Assembly: GCA_004154925.1 (NCBI GenBank)
Contig: QJNS01000037.1
Span: forward strand, 338,824-402,823
Direction of reading: 5' to 3'
DNA length: 64,000 nucleotides
Source of the DNA: Monosporascus cannonballus
Taxonomy: Eukaryota; Ascomycota; Sordariomycetes; Xylariales
Of the stretch, positions 39,041 through 49,996 are shown in pieces; position 1 is the stretch's first letter, and each line of letters begins with the position of its first letter. A model generated the notes under the pieces. That model did no database searches. It was not told where the DNA came from and saw only the letters and a program-made list of their open reading frames with translations. A program made the position numbers and the translations under genes.

Positions 39041-39279
39041 TGTTAGACCCAGCTGAAGTCGATCAAATAGCTAAGCCTTGGCTTAGTTTGATCACCTACT
39101 GAAATAAGGCTACTTTATGCACCCCCGGTATTTTTTCCTCTTAGTTATAGTTGTATTTACATGTATAAAAGGAGGGTTTGCTACCCTCACCTTCTAGCTA
39201 GGACCTTCTAGAGGTCATGCAACCTTTAATACACCTTTTCTTCAGTTATATGCTTCTGTGTGTGATGCAGGGTCTCACA
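39041..39279 (+). repeat. Right LTR of the copia element
   Basis: This copy is 239 bp long and almost free of RIP changes. It also matches the solo LTR at 5122-5338 in reverse orientation. Confidence 0.9.
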
Positions 39280-40451
39280 CGGATGCTGCTCTTACAGTCG
39301 GACATTTTCGATGAAAAGATCCGAAACATGGTCTAGAAGAAAATAATCGAGGCAGCTGATGGAATGTAAGACATGCGACCTACCAAAACCTAGGTGATTG
39401 AATTTGGCTAACATTGGACCTCAGGTTCCTACTAGCAGAGCTACACATGAATACCCTTACCTCCTTGCCCACGAAAGGAGATATTAAGGAAGTCTTGGAG
39501 CATTTTACCAAAGGAATAGATGGATTGGATGAAACGTATAAGCGGGCGATGGAGAGAATCGAAAACCATGGAAGGGGTAATCGAGATCTGGCGAAACAGA
39601 TTCTGACGTGGATCGTTTACGCCAGAAGGCCGCTTTTTACTCTGGAGCTCCGACATGCCCTTACGGTTAGGCCGCATTTGACGGACCTAGATAAGGATTA
39701 CCTTCCCAGCGTCAACCCTTTACGGTCTTTATGCGTTGGGTTAGTTACGATTGATGAGGAGGGAGGCATAATCCGTTTGGTACATTACACAACCCAAGAA
39801 TACTTCGATCGAACGCAGCAACATTGGTTTCCGGATGCAGAGACCTTTATTACGAAAATCTGCGTTATTTATATCTCATTTGACGTTTTTGGAAGCGGGT
39901 CCTGTCAAACGGAGGACGAATTTGACGAGCGGCTGCGGTTAAACCCGTTCTATCTCTATGCGGCACGTAACTGGGGACATCATGTCCGCAAGGCTTCGAC
40001 TTTCTATCAGGGTGTTATGGGTTTTCTCGAAAGAAGACCTCAAGTCGAAGCGTCGAGTCAAGCACTATTCGCCGTTAAGCGGTATCGGAGTCATTCACGA
40101 TATAGTCAAGATTTTCCGAGGCAAATGTCAGGTGTTCACTTGGCGGCATACTTTGGAATTGAGAAAGTAGTTGAGGCCCTCCTTCATAAAAGAGTCGATA
40201 TCGACTCGAAGAATGCTAAAGGTCAGACGCCATTGTGGTGGGCTGCCCGAGAAGGGCATGAAGCCATCGTCAAGCTGCTGCTTGGTACGGGCAAGGTTGA
40301 TGCCGACGCGAAAGATGATAATGGTCGAACGCCATTATCGTGGGCTGCCGCAAAATGGCATGAAGCTATCGTCAAGCTGCTTAAGTCGTTAGTTATAGCA
40401 ATGTTGTTCATCTTTTTCATATCCGCGTCTTCTATATTTTTTCTACCATAG

Positions 40452-42089
40452 CGTGACACAGGAGGGGTCTGGGGGAACGGGCATATATATAGCCATTTAA
40501 TGCAGTCTAGGGCCATCTGGATATTTCCATCCAGCTATTAACTCGAGATTTTGTCAGCCTTATCTCCGAGTGTTAAGACAGAAGATCAGCTGACATGTTG
40601 TCAGGTCAAAACCCCTCAATTAGCCTACCTATTATCTCAATATTATTAACCTCACGAACCTCTAACATGACCATCCGCTATTAAAGCGGTACGCGCGGCG
40701 GAATGCCGGCAACTCGTTCGTTTTTAAATCAAGTTCAGGTGTCACGTATTATCTCGTTCTCGCCATACTATCGCTTGCAATTACTTAAAAAATGCCCTAC
40801 GCCAAGTTCGCCCCCCTGCCGACGCCCCGGCCACTTGGCCCACCACTATACTCCCAACCGTACCCCTTTCTTGAGCAATCCAAAATCGCTTCAAAGCCGA
40901 GTGTGTAGCGCGGTACCAGCAACTCGTATTGGAGAAGATGATTATCCTTTTCTCAAACTACTTTCCGCCATCCCACGTGCGTAGTAAAACAAGGGCGTTC
41001 GCGAATCGGAAGATCCGAAAGGCCCATTCCGAAAGCCCCGTGCCGGCCCACAGGGACCAGTCTCCTGTGGCATCATGCGATATTTGGCACGGATACTTAA
41101 AACAAAGTCACCCGCCCGCGTCTTATGCAAGCCACCGCATAAGCCACTCTGCGTCAGGTCAATTAGGTCAGCCAAATCCTCCAGGTCCCCTCTCTGTTCG
41201 GGTGCCACCAGAAAGGCTATACAATAAGCGGTAACTACATTTTCGGTTTAGCTCTGGAATAAATGCGAATTTCATAAACCAGTTGAATAGCACGAAGTCG
41301 ACATGTTATGGAGTGTACTGCTGGCTTAGGTTAGCGTCTTCGCCGCTATCGCTTATTGTATAGCCTTCTAGCACCCGAAGAGATAGGCCCGCTAGGTTGG
41401 CTAAGTTAGGTTAGCCAATAGGGCGCGAAACGCCCGAAAGGAGCATGCGATGCGTACGAGTAATATGTAATATTGGCGAATGCCCCTGCTTTGACTGGAA
41501 ATTTTAATCAATATTTCGTTCGGCTAGGTCAGCTAAGTTATGCCAGTTGGATAAGTTAGATCAGGTCAGTCAGATCCGTTCAGTCAAGTCCCCTAAGGCC
41601 AACTTGAATTGTGAATTGAAACAGGGCCTTATTGTGCTGCAGCGGTGGAGCGGTAACGTCTTACTGTCGCGAGGTCTTGGGTTATAACCTATCGTCATAG
41701 GACCAACATGTATTGTTAAGCCACAAGCCGTTAGCGGACATCTATATCAGGAAGTGGATGCACCCCCGCTAGTCACCTAGTTTCAGGGATTAATGGATTG
41801 GGTCACCCATCTTTGGCATGATAACAAAGCCCTGCGAATATCATAGAATCGAATTATCAGGGCTAGCTCCACCACTTATCAAGCCATGCACCGCCACAAA
41901 TATATATCTTCATTATCAAGAGCTCGAACCAGCTACTCAGTACCTAGGTACTTTTCCCAAATTTCGCCATCCGGCTTCACGCCCTTACATCCATCACTCA
42001 GTCAATCCCATCTCTTTTCTTATATCTAGGTCATCGTCGTACCTGTTCCAGCCGCGACGAGATAAAACTACCGCAGAGAAGCTGCCACG
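40452..42089. other. Intergenic DNA between NLR remnant and splicing-factor gene
   Basis: No gene is recognised. From 41390 to 41590 short GTTAG/GGTCAG words recur (for example GGCTAAGTTAGGTTAGCC and GGTCAGTCAG), forming low-order degenerate repeats. Around 41640-41700 a stretch with GCGGTGGAGCGGTAACG, then GTCGCGAGGTCTTGGGTT, vaguely recalls tRNA A and B box spacing, as in tRNA-derived SINEs. The promoter of the splicing-factor gene must lie in the last few hundred bases. Confidence 0.4.
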
Positions 42090-43262
42090 ATGCCGCCGCA
42101 GATAAAACAAGACCTCAACCGGTCGGGCTGGGAATCGACCGACTTCCCATCGGTCTGCGAGAGCTGCCTGCCGGCGAACCCGTACGTGAAGATGCTGAAG
42201 GAGGACTACGGGGCGGAGTGCAAGGTGTGCACGCGGCCGTTCACGGTGTTCAGCTGGGCGGCGGACCGGGCGCACGGGCGCAAGAAGCGCACCAGCATCT
42301 GCCTCACGTGCGCGCGCCTCAAGAACTGCTGCCAGACGTGCATGCTCGATTTGTCGTTCGGCCTGCCCATCACCATCCGCGACGCCGCCCTCAAGATGGT
42401 GGCGCCGGGCCCCTCGAGCGAGATCAACCGCGAGTACTTCGCCCAGAACAACGAGCGCGCCATCGAGGAGGGCCGCGGCGGCACCGAGGAGTACGAGAAG
42501 ACCGACGAGAAGGCGCGCGAGCTGCTCAGGCGGCTGGCCACCAGCAAGCCGTACTTCAGGAAGGGACGCGCGATCGAGGACGGGAGCGCCGAGGGTAGCG
42601 GAAGCGGGAGCGCTACGGGAGGAAACCCGGCGGTGGGAGCTGGTGTGGGGGGTCCGGGACCGATACGGACACGAGACTCACGCGCAGCGGCAGCAGCGGG
42701 CGCTCGACCAGGCGGGGGCGGCGGCAGGGGCGGCGGACGACCATTCCCGAGCGCAGCACAGCTGCCACCGGGCCCCAAGGACTACGAACCACCGGCGGAC
42801 CGGTCGATCACGAGCCTGTTCGTGACGGGGGTGGAGGACGACCTGCCCGAGTACCGGATCCGCGACTTCTTCAAGGAGCACGGCAAGATCAAGAGCCTCG
42901 TCTGCAGCCACATGTCGCACTGCGCCTTCGTCAACTACGAGACGCGCGAGGCGGCCGAGCGCGCGGCCGCCGCCTGCAAGGGGCGCGCCGTCATCGCCGG
43001 CTGCCCCCTCCGCGTCCGCTGGTCCCAGCCCCGCGCCGTCGGCACCATGAACAAGGACGAGAGGGCCGCCATGGGTCGCGACGGCCGGTCGGCGTTTGCG
43101 GATCAGAGGCGCGCCCAGCAGCAGCAGGGTGGTAGGAGGGCCATTGAGGGAGCGCCGGGGCAGGGGGGTGCGCCACAAGAGGGGCATGCCGAGAGCGCGC
43201 CTGCTATCGCGCCTCCTCCGGGCGCGGGCGATGTCAACTATGCCAGTTTGGCCGGTGATTAA
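42090..43262 (+). CDS. ECM2: Pre-mRNA splicing factor, Slt11/Ecm2 (RBM22) family, 390 aa
   Basis: Nuclear splicing factor that binds U6/U2 snRNA near the catalytic centre of the spliceosome. It is a single exon. The N-terminal half has the family's cysteine-rich zinc-binding region (CESC at about residues 23-26, CKVC at 45-48, CLTC and CCQTC at about 72-87) and begins with the characteristic WESTDFPSVCESC. A glycine/alanine-rich linker (about 165-225) follows, then one RNA-recognition motif: SLFVTGV (RNP2) near residue 245 and HCAFVNYETREAAERA (RNP1) near 280. The tail is Gln/Gly/Ala-rich and ends NYASLAGD. Length matches fungal members. High third-position GC and no lesion mark it as a housekeeping gene. 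Confidence 0.93.
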   Translation: MPPQIKQDLNRSGWESTDFPSVCESCLPANPYVKMLKEDYGAECKVCTRPFTVFSWAADRAHGRKKRTSICLTCARLKNCCQTCMLDLSFGLPITIRDAALKMVAPGPSSEINREYFAQNNERAIEEGRGGTEEYEKTDEKARELLRRLATSKPYFRKGRAIEDGSAEGSGSGSATGGNPAVGAGVGGPGPIRTRDSRAAAAAGARPGGGGGRGGGRPFPSAAQLPPGPKDYEPPADRSITSLFVTGVEDDLPEYRIRDFFKEHGKIKSLVCSHMSHCAFVNYETREAAERAAAACKGRAVIAGCPLRVRWSQPRAVGTMNKDERAAMGRDGRSAFADQRRAQQQQGGRRAIEGAPGQGGAPQEGHAESAPAIAPPPGAGDVNYASLAGD

Positions 43263-43530
43263 AAGGGGCTTTGCATGTTTTTACATTTACTGCATCGTCG
43301 GCGTTCAGAGCGAGGGTTGCACAATGGTTTCCGGCTATCCAGGGGATATCATAAAACGTCTGCGTTTACCGCTGAGGGAGAGGGGGTCCTATGGTCATGC
43401 GTTTTTTTATTGGTGCACAGGGTATCATCATTCGTGTTATAATATAATACAAGTCCCATTAGGGACTAGGCACCCCGTCCTCCCCAGTCACTGCGTCACA
43501 TCGTCGTTCCATCGTCTCGTCTATCGTTGC
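43263..43530. other. Convergent 3' flanks of splicing-factor and Mzm1-like genes
   Basis: The two genes converge here with 268 bp between their stop codons. I see no further feature. Confidence 0.5.
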
Positions 43531-44089
43531 CTATGAGCAGCACGTCTTGCCATCGACCTTGACCTTGTTCCCGTTGGGCATCTTGATCGTGTCGTTGTCG
43601 CCGCGCTCGGTGTCCTCGTGTATCCGTAATTCTGTTCGTCAACGCCACCCGTCAGCATGCAGTAACAAATCAATTCCGGTTGCGCACCAACTATAACCAC
43701 GTAACAACGGAATCGACGCATTCAGCCGCAAGAGCCATGTGGGGGAAACCCATAGAGAGAGAAAGACAACACGCACTGTACAGATCACCCTCCCTGCGCC
43801 CCTGCACCACGTTCTGCCGCAGCAGCACGGCGACCTCCTCGGCGTGCTTGATGGCGCCGGCCGTCTCCGGGTCGCCGGGCCCCAGCGAGGCCTTCGCCCG
43901 GAAGTTGTCGCGGATCGCCGCCCGCGCGGCCGTTAGGACTCTGTCGTCGCCTATTTTCTCAAGGTCAGTGGGGAGAGGGGAGAGGGGAGAGGGGAGAGGG
44001 TTGGATGCTCGAGTCGCAGGCATTTATGTACCTTGGAAGGCTTTGCGTGCCGAGCGCAGCAGGTGTCTGTATGCTGGGATGGCGGCCAT
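43531..44089 (-). CDS. MZM1: Mitochondrial LYR protein Mzm1-like, 110 aa, 3 exons
   Basis: Small mitochondrial matrix protein that helps Rieske iron-sulfur protein assembly into complex III and affects mitochondrial zinc. The gene is split: 44089-44032, 43950-43777 and 43631-43531, with introns of 81 and 145 bp and correct phases (333 nt). The start [19 protein letters not shown] carries the YR-x-LLR LYR-type motif; the middle has [17 protein letters not shown] and [18 protein letters not shown]; the end is [19 protein letters not shown] with a terminal KTCCS. These match what I know of fungal Mzm1 throughout. Intron 1 contains a GGGGAGA tandem microsatellite (43971-44000). It is divergent from the zuotin gene across 358 bp, so they may share a promoter. 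Confidence 0.9.
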
Positions 44090-44447
44090 TGCCGGGTGGT
44101 CCTATGTAATCCGAGTAACCCGAGGATGGAATCGCCAAGAAGTCACAGGAGAAAGTCGAGGTTCTTTGCACGTGGAAGTCGGAAAAAGTCGTGGCTTGCA
44201 CTCGGCTCTCATTGTGGCGCTGTGGCTGATTCGGTACGTACCGTAACTCAAACTGCCAGTCCCCACATTCCTTCCCTGGTCCCTGCCAATTTTGGACTCG
44301 AAGATCCAGAATAAAAAAAAATTAAATAAAAAAAATAACCCCAAAAAATTGTCGGCTGCCCCCACGTTACTTCATTCATTCCCTCATCCTCGACGAACCC
44401 TCTTGGAGGTGGTAGTAGCAGTATTCACAGCTTCACCGACCACGAAA
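44090..44447. promoter_or_regulatory. Divergent promoter between Mzm1-like and zuotin genes
   Basis: The 358 bp lie between two divergent ATGs and contain an A-rich tract (44310-44345, minus-strand T-rich) that could exclude nucleosomes. No specific operator is recognised. Confidence 0.5.
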
Positions 44448-45873
44448 ATGGCTTCGGCGACGGTAGTAGCTCGACCGCTTCCCTCGCTCCCCGAGGGCTG
44501 GTCGGCCGAGAAGGATTTCAGGGCAATCGGCTCCATCACCGCCTCGACACAGCGCACCATCGAGCCGGTGGGACCTCACTTCCTCGCCCACGCCCGCCGT
44601 GCCAGGCACAAGCGCACCTTCTCCGAGGACGACCGCATCCAGGCCCAGGAGAGCGCCAAGAAGATCGAGAAGGACGACGATAGCGATGTCAGCGAGCCCG
44701 AGGATCCTCTGATGCTGCAGCGCGAGGCCAAGGACTGGAAGGTAAGGACGCGGATGAAGATTATCCCCGCGTACCCTCGGTGTCTCATCTTTTATGGGAA
44801 GGGCTCACTAATCCGATCGATTACAGTCGCAAGATCACTACCAGGTTCTGGGCCTGTCCAAGTACAGATGGAGGGCCACCGAAGACCAGATCAAGCGCGC
44901 CCACCGCAAGAAGGTCCTGAAGCACCACCCCGATAAGAAGGCCGCCCAGGGAGGCGTCGAGGACGACAACTTCTTCAAGTGCATCCAGAAGGCGACCGAG
45001 GTGCTGCTCGACCCGGTCAAGCGGCGTCAGTTCGACTCGGTGGACGAGAAGGCCGACGTGGACCCGCCGACCAAGAAGGAGCTCCAGAAGGGCAACTTCT
45101 ACAAGCTCTGGGGCCGCGTGTTCAAGGCCGAGTCGCGCTTCAGCAGGCAGCAGCCGGTGCCGCAGTTCGGCGACGAGAACTCGACCAAGGAGGAGGTCGA
45201 GGCCTTCTACAACTTCTGGTACAACTTAGACTCGTGGCGGTCCTTCGAGTACCTGGACGAGGACGTGCCCGACGACAACGAGAACCGCGACCAGAAGCGC
45301 CACATGGAGCGCAAGAACGCCAACGCCCGCAAGAAGAAGAAGGCCGAGGACAACGCCCGCCTGCGCAAGATGCTCGACGACGCGAGCGCCGGCGACGAGC
45401 GCATCAAGCGCTTCCGCCAGCAGGCCAACGCCGCCAAGAACAAGAAGAAGTTCGAGCGCGAGGAGGCCGAGCGCAAGGCCAAGGAGGAGGCGCGCCTGAA
45501 GAAGGAGGCCGAGGAGCAGGCGGCCAAGGAGGCCGAGGAGAAGGCCAAGGCCGACCGCGAGGCCCAGAAGAAGGTCAAGGAGGCCGCCAAGAACGCCGTC
45601 AAGAAGAACAAGCGCGTGCTCAAGGGCTCCGTCAAGGACGCCAACTACTTCGCGGCCGCCGGCGCCGACGCCTCCGCCGCCCAGATCGACGCCGTCCTGT
45701 CCGATGTCGAGCTCGTCCAGGGGAAGGTCGACGCCGACGAGATCGCCGCCCTCGCCGGCAAGCTCAACGGTCTCAAGGTCGCCGACGAGATCAAGGCCGT
45801 CTGGAGCGACGAGGTCAAGCGCCTAGTCGGCGCCGGCAAGCTCAAGGAGGGCGATGCTAAGACGTTGGCGTAG
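44448..45873 (+). CDS. ZUO1: Zuotin, ribosome-associated DnaJ/Hsp40 chaperone, 446 aa, 2 exons
   Basis: J-domain partner of Ssz1 and Ssb in the ribosome-associated complex, which assists nascent chains at the exit tunnel. Exons are 44448-44741 and 44827-45873 (intron 85 bp, GTAAGG...TTACAG, phase 0). The N-terminus has the LPEGWSAEKDF segment; the J domain starts QDHYQVLGLSKYRWRATEDQ (residues about 100-119) with HPD at 132-134. The zuotin homology region follows (NFYKLWGRVFKAESRFS, FYNFWYNLDSWRSFEYLDE), then a long charged Glu/Lys/Arg helix (about 270-350) that binds ribosomes, and a small C-terminal helical bundle region. Length and order match the family. Strong GC-rich codon bias indicates high expression. 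Confidence 0.94.
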
Positions 45874-48022
45874 ACTTATCCGTACCTCTATCCGTATTTG
45901 TAGTCCGGCTACCTAGATAAGGCGAGACAAGCACGTAAGGGATCATGTAGGCTGGACATTTGGCGTTGGCGGTAAAAAGAAGTACTTGACTGTCTCGATA
46001 GACAGCATTACGATGAGAGAGATGCCGCACATGTTAATAAAAAACGATTCATTAGTACTACCGCCCGACAACCAGAATTCGCCCCTTGGCATATGTGAAA
46101 GCTTGTCACTTCAGGGGATTACGTAATTGGTAGACTTGCGTACCTGAAAGGCTGCTTAGGGTCTTCGGAATTCTAAAGCGGCGCCGGATAGGAAGGGAAC
46201 AAAGCCCGTGGCAGCGTCTTCGGCCAGCTCTGAACATACGACATAAGTCCGCCCAACCCAAATCTGGCATTAAGCAGAAAGCGAGCCCTTTGATCATAAT
46301 ACGATGTATCGCGAAAGCCATTTACTTGGGAGTCTCGCCTGGGGGCTAGGAACCTAGCGCTACCGACATACAGTGTTTTTGTCCGGAGAAATCGCGACAA
46401 GGTAAATTTACCGGGAGGACCACACAGATCTCCCCAAGGGACGTCGGACACGCACTACAGCAGTCTTCGCGAACCGCCTCGTAAGACCATCCCATCCGCC
46501 GACGAGCCGGACTTATCCCTTGATGGGGCCATTGGTTAGGATTGGGATATCGGATCTCAATCCGTATACCCAGCGCTGGAACGCGAAACGGAAATGGGAA
46601 TGTCTTGAATCTGTCAAAATAGGGGTTAGAATGGCGGTCGCTAGACGACCCACACCTCTTTGTGTATATAGTAATGTAGTCCTCATGCTGTCAGTCTGGT
46701 CACTTGTAAGGAGTCTAAGGGGTGTTCAACCTCTGACAGCCGTCTCTGGGGCATGCTATATCTTTCGTTTCCTGTGGGTGCGGTGGAGGGGGGGGGGGGG
46801 GGATGTTGAATGGTTATACCGGCTCTCGAGCCATCAATGTCCATCATAGCGACGCTGGGACGCTATTGGTGCCGAGCTGAGATCACGGGGCGGAATGTTC
46901 AAAACCCCATCTCCCCCAATATGATGTTTTTGGCGCAGCTCGTCCTCGTATTCCACTGCGATCTGCGGGTTCCCGAGTCGACCCTGTCCCTCTTCCCCCG
47001 AAGAACCCGGCGTTGCGCTCCGGGGACGGCGAACTTGCACCGACTCTCTACGTCATCTCGAATCCCCACTGCAGGTCTGCGGCGGTCTCGAGGTAGTGCG
47101 CTGCTGTACTCTGACACATTGCCGTCTCGTAGACGGGGATTACTGTCGCTAGAGAGGTGACCAATGGTAGTCGACGTCTATCAGCCGAGGTGAACGTATT
47201 GAAGGCGACGATTAAAATCCCTAATCTGTAGCGGGGTTGGGCTGTTCCCGTTGTGATCGTCTGAGTCGTTCTACCACCCGCGGCTGACGGTTAGAAGCGC
47301 TGGAATCTACGCAAATGGGAGGGGTGGGGGAACCGAGTCCATACCCGAAGACGAGTCGCTCTTGGCACTATGCCGGCATTAGATTGAATCTACGTGTTTC
47401 CGATTCTGTCGTATTCTATCGAGTAGCGTGCCGAAGATAGGTTCAATGTCCGTTAGATTTCGTACACGGTGACTGTGTGAAGGCTTGGGGGACTACAGAA
47501 CTCTATATCTATACAGAGGCGCGGGTCGTCTAACCCCTATTCCAACCCCTGTTCTAACATATTGTGCCTTATGGATCAATCCTCGCTACAGATACGCGCA
47601 ACTTATGATCGCGCGGAAAAGGGGCGGGGGCCTTCCTCGCCGGCGCATAAAGGCGCCATAAAATACCGATGCCCATTCCAAGTGAAGCTCCCGAACGGCA
47701 TACGATAACTGAGGTAAGAAAGGCGCTCGATACGGGCTCGGTGGTGACGGAGCTAAGCCCCGGTGGGTGCCTGGACTATAGTGTATAAGTCTTATATGCT
47801 TTTGAGAAATCTAGCTCTCAGTAAAATCTGCTGGAGCCTAGGTAAGAGCGAGCCGGGACGGCGAGGGACGGTTCGGGTTTGTAACAAGAACCAGGTTCTA
47901 TAACCAACCTCGGCGACCGTCTATTCAGAGAGCATATATCTATCGGCATAAACTAAGGAGGTCCAGGAGATATCCCACACGCTTTCGTAGACACAGAACA
48001 CTACGTCTCCAGAGCATTCCAT
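45874..48022. other. Intergenic DNA between zuotin and MFS permease genes
   Basis: About 2.1 kb with no convincing gene. A run of about 14-16 G occurs at 46787-46802. Open frames are short and overlap on both strands. This is the 3' side of both flanking genes, so promoters are not expected. Confidence 0.5.
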
Positions 48023-49996
48023 CTACAGAGTGTAGATAAAATCGGGTCGCCTGTCGCCCTTGATCCACTTCTCCTCCTCGGTTAGGCCGTCGTGCATGTG
48101 ATCGCGCTTGCCGGAGCGCCTCTTGGCGTTCTCGGCGCGGAGCGCGAAGTGCATGAACACGGAGCCGCCGAGCAGGAACAGGGTCTGGTAGGCGAGGACG
48201 GCGCCGTGGCCGGACCAGTAGCGCGGCTTCTCGTGCGTGATGTAGATGTTGGACGACACGACGCCGTTGAGGTTGCCCCAGCCAACCACCATGCCGAGCA
48301 CGACGGCCCGCTTCAGCGCGCCCTCGGTGTTGTTGGCCACCCACGACAGCGTGTTGGAGATGGTCGGGTAGATGCCCACGGCCCCCAGGAACGTCCCCGC
48401 GTACTGCACCTGCGGGTCCGCCGTCGCCAGCAGCATGATGAACCCAACCATGCCGATGAGCACGGTCCCGATGTTGTAGTAGCCCCGCATGCGCGTGCTG
48501 TCGGCTATGAAACCCACGGCCACGGTGCAGACGGCGGCGCACGCGTAGGGGGGGACGGAGAGCAGCTGGGCCTTCGTGCCCACGTAGCCCATGGCGTTGA
48601 TGATCGTGGGTAGGAAGAGACTGAAGGCGTACAAGGGAGTGAGACATCCCACTGTCAATCATCGTGTCAGCAGGTAGTCTGTGGGGCCAGGAAGCGTGAT
48701 GTCTCGCAGCTAGGCAAGAGCAACGAGGCGTATGTGCACAAGCTAGGCACCGGATCAGGCGAGCTGAGGGAGACCTGACTCACTGTAGATAACCATGTAA
48801 CCATAGGTCTTCCAATCCTTGACGGCCTCGTACATGTGACGCTTGTCGTTGTCCTGGGCCGAGTAGCCCTGACGGTCCAGAATGAGGCGGCGCTGAACGC
48901 GGATACGCTCCTCGGGGGTCAAGAACGTAGCAGTATCGGGCCAGTCGAACACCATCCACCAACAGACGCAGCCCACCAGCGTCGTGGCGATACCCTCAAT
49001 GATGAAAATCCAAGCCCACCCTGGCCTACCGCCGACACCATCCATGAGCGCAATAGCCGCCGCTAGCAGGCCTCCGAAAGAACCGGCCAAGGCCGCGGCC
49101 GAGAAGAACACGGCACTCCGGACGCCGATCTCCGAGCTCTTGTACCAGCATGAGAGGTAGTAATTGACGCCTATGTTTATTAAGTAAGCGAGCCGATTCG
49201 CGAAGGGTGGTTGGGAGGCCTTCGTAAGCTCACCAGGAAAAAGGCCGGCCTCAGCGACGCCAAGAAAGAACCGCGCGGCCAAGAGACCCCCGTATGATGT
49301 CACGAGACCCATAAAGGTCATGATCAGACCCCTATGCGTATGTGGTGTCAGCGATCGCTTCGGCTGGTAAGACAGCTTGTATCACCCCGAGGTGCAGACT
49401 AGCGCCGTCCATTCCACGCTCATGAAGAGGAAGCTCGGGACCAAAAATACGGCCGGTGCTGCTTACCAAATTATGATGATGCCGGTGAAGAAGATGCGGG
49501 GCGTCAGCCTCTTGAGTAGCGCGTTGGTTATCGGCTCGACGAGCGCGTAGGAGACGAAGAAGATGGTCAACGTGTTGTTGTAGTCTGTCCCTTCCATCCC
49601 GAGGTGCTCTTCCATGTGGGCGAGTCGCGCGTTACCGATATTGGTTCGATCCAAGAACGAGAGCAGGTAACTAGTAAATATATCAGCCAACGGAGTTCCG
49701 ATAACCTGCCCTACACCATGCGCGGGGGAAGCTCACAGCAGAGAAAGCCAGGGCACGATCCAAAGATCCACCTTCCACATTAGCTTCTTGTCCTGCGAAA
49801 TGGAGTTAGCATCATCGGATTGTGCAAAGATTCGGAGTTCGTGCAGAATATCGCGTACAATTGCCTTCCTCTCCTCATCGGTCTTGCCTATGTCTGGGTC
49901 CGGCAGTTGAGCGAGCTGTTGACTCCGCTCATATTCCGCGTCGAATCCCTTTACAGGCCCGTTCACGCCATGTTCCGCATCGCCCTTTTCAGACAT
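48023..49996 (-). CDS. MFS permease, Dal5/anion:cation symporter type, 525 aa, 5 exons
   Basis: Plasma-membrane transporter of the allantoate/nicotinate/vitamin-anion group; substrate not predictable. Exons (minus): 49996-49737, 49670-49467, 49331-49234, 49170-48784 and 48651-48023; introns of 66, 135, 63 and 132 bp with agreeing phases, 1578 nt. Typical Dal5-family signatures: WKVDLWIVPWLSLL then YLLSFLDRTNIGNARL in the first helix, GLIMTFMGLVTS, RFFLGVAEAGLFPGVNYYL around the conserved splice at intron 3, GWAWIFIIEGIATTLVG, YAFSLFLPTII, and GNLNGVVSSNIY late in the protein. The tail is charged, with KWIKGDRRPDF and IYTL at the end. There are about twelve hydrophobic helices. No lesion. Confidence 0.92.

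Larger units (their letters stand above)
33352..39279 (+). mobile_element. RIP-degraded Ty1/copia LTR retrotransposon inside the NLR-like gene, 5.9 kb
   Basis: LTRs at 33352-33600 and 39041-39279 begin TGTCAGACCC/TGTTAGACCC; the right one ends CTCACA. CGGAT is duplicated at 33347-33351 and 39280-39284, and joining the flanks restores continuous host codons, so this is a bona fide insertion. A polypurine tract (CTGGGGGGG) lies just before the right LTR. The AT-rich interior still shows copia landmarks on the plus strand: a reading like YIGYFVKY...NNIYRV...RDIIFNE at about 36305-36415 (end of integrase) and KYINIHNYWFYEIYV at about 38485-38530 (RNase H region near the 3' end). Integrase before RNase H with RNase H last fits Ty1/copia. 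All frames contain many stops. Confidence 0.87.
31263..40451 (+). pseudogene. Nucleoside-phosphorylase/NACHT/ankyrin (NLR-like) gene, broken by stops, frameshifts and an LTR element
   Basis: Fungal NLR-like protein; family members act in allorecognition and programmed cell death. The N-terminal part (31263-32355) reads as a purine nucleoside phosphorylase-like sensor domain (VGWVCALPKEQTAA, GRMVGIGGGIPP, CVEMEAAGL, CDYADSHKNKDWQ). A GTTAGT...TTAG intron follows (about 32360-32416). The NACHT part includes NWLTPIDYG, a damaged P-loop at 32640-32670 and a Walker B-type VFVVVDALDECQ (near 33140). After the insertion come LAELHMNTLTSLPTK, a winged-helix-like region, and three ankyrin repeats (about 40120-40385), then an unrelated hydrophobic tail. 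Lesions: TGA at 31776-31778, an extra G at 32578-32580, an extra G in the run 32659-32662, TAG at 32842, the copia element 33352-39279, and TAG at 39334-39336. A second intron with GTAAGA donor lies at about 39361-39410. The gene is dead. Confidence 0.85.

Noticed and set aside
24307..39279. CRISPR-like or satellite array in the AT-rich blocks
   Set aside because: Repetition there is low-complexity AT produced by RIP, with no regular spacer-repeat unit.
42206..43187. Long minus-strand open frames within the splicing-factor gene
   Set aside because: They are Pro/Ala/Arg-rich shadows caused by the high GC of the true frame.
44979..45860. 293-codon open frame overlapping zuotin in another plus-strand frame
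   Set aside because: Arg/Gln/Gly-rich shadow of a GC-biased gene; the zuotin frame has all family motifs.
46787..46802. G-run as a regulatory quadruplex
   Set aside because: A single homopolymer in a convergent intergenic region; no separate G-tracts as in a typical quadruplex.
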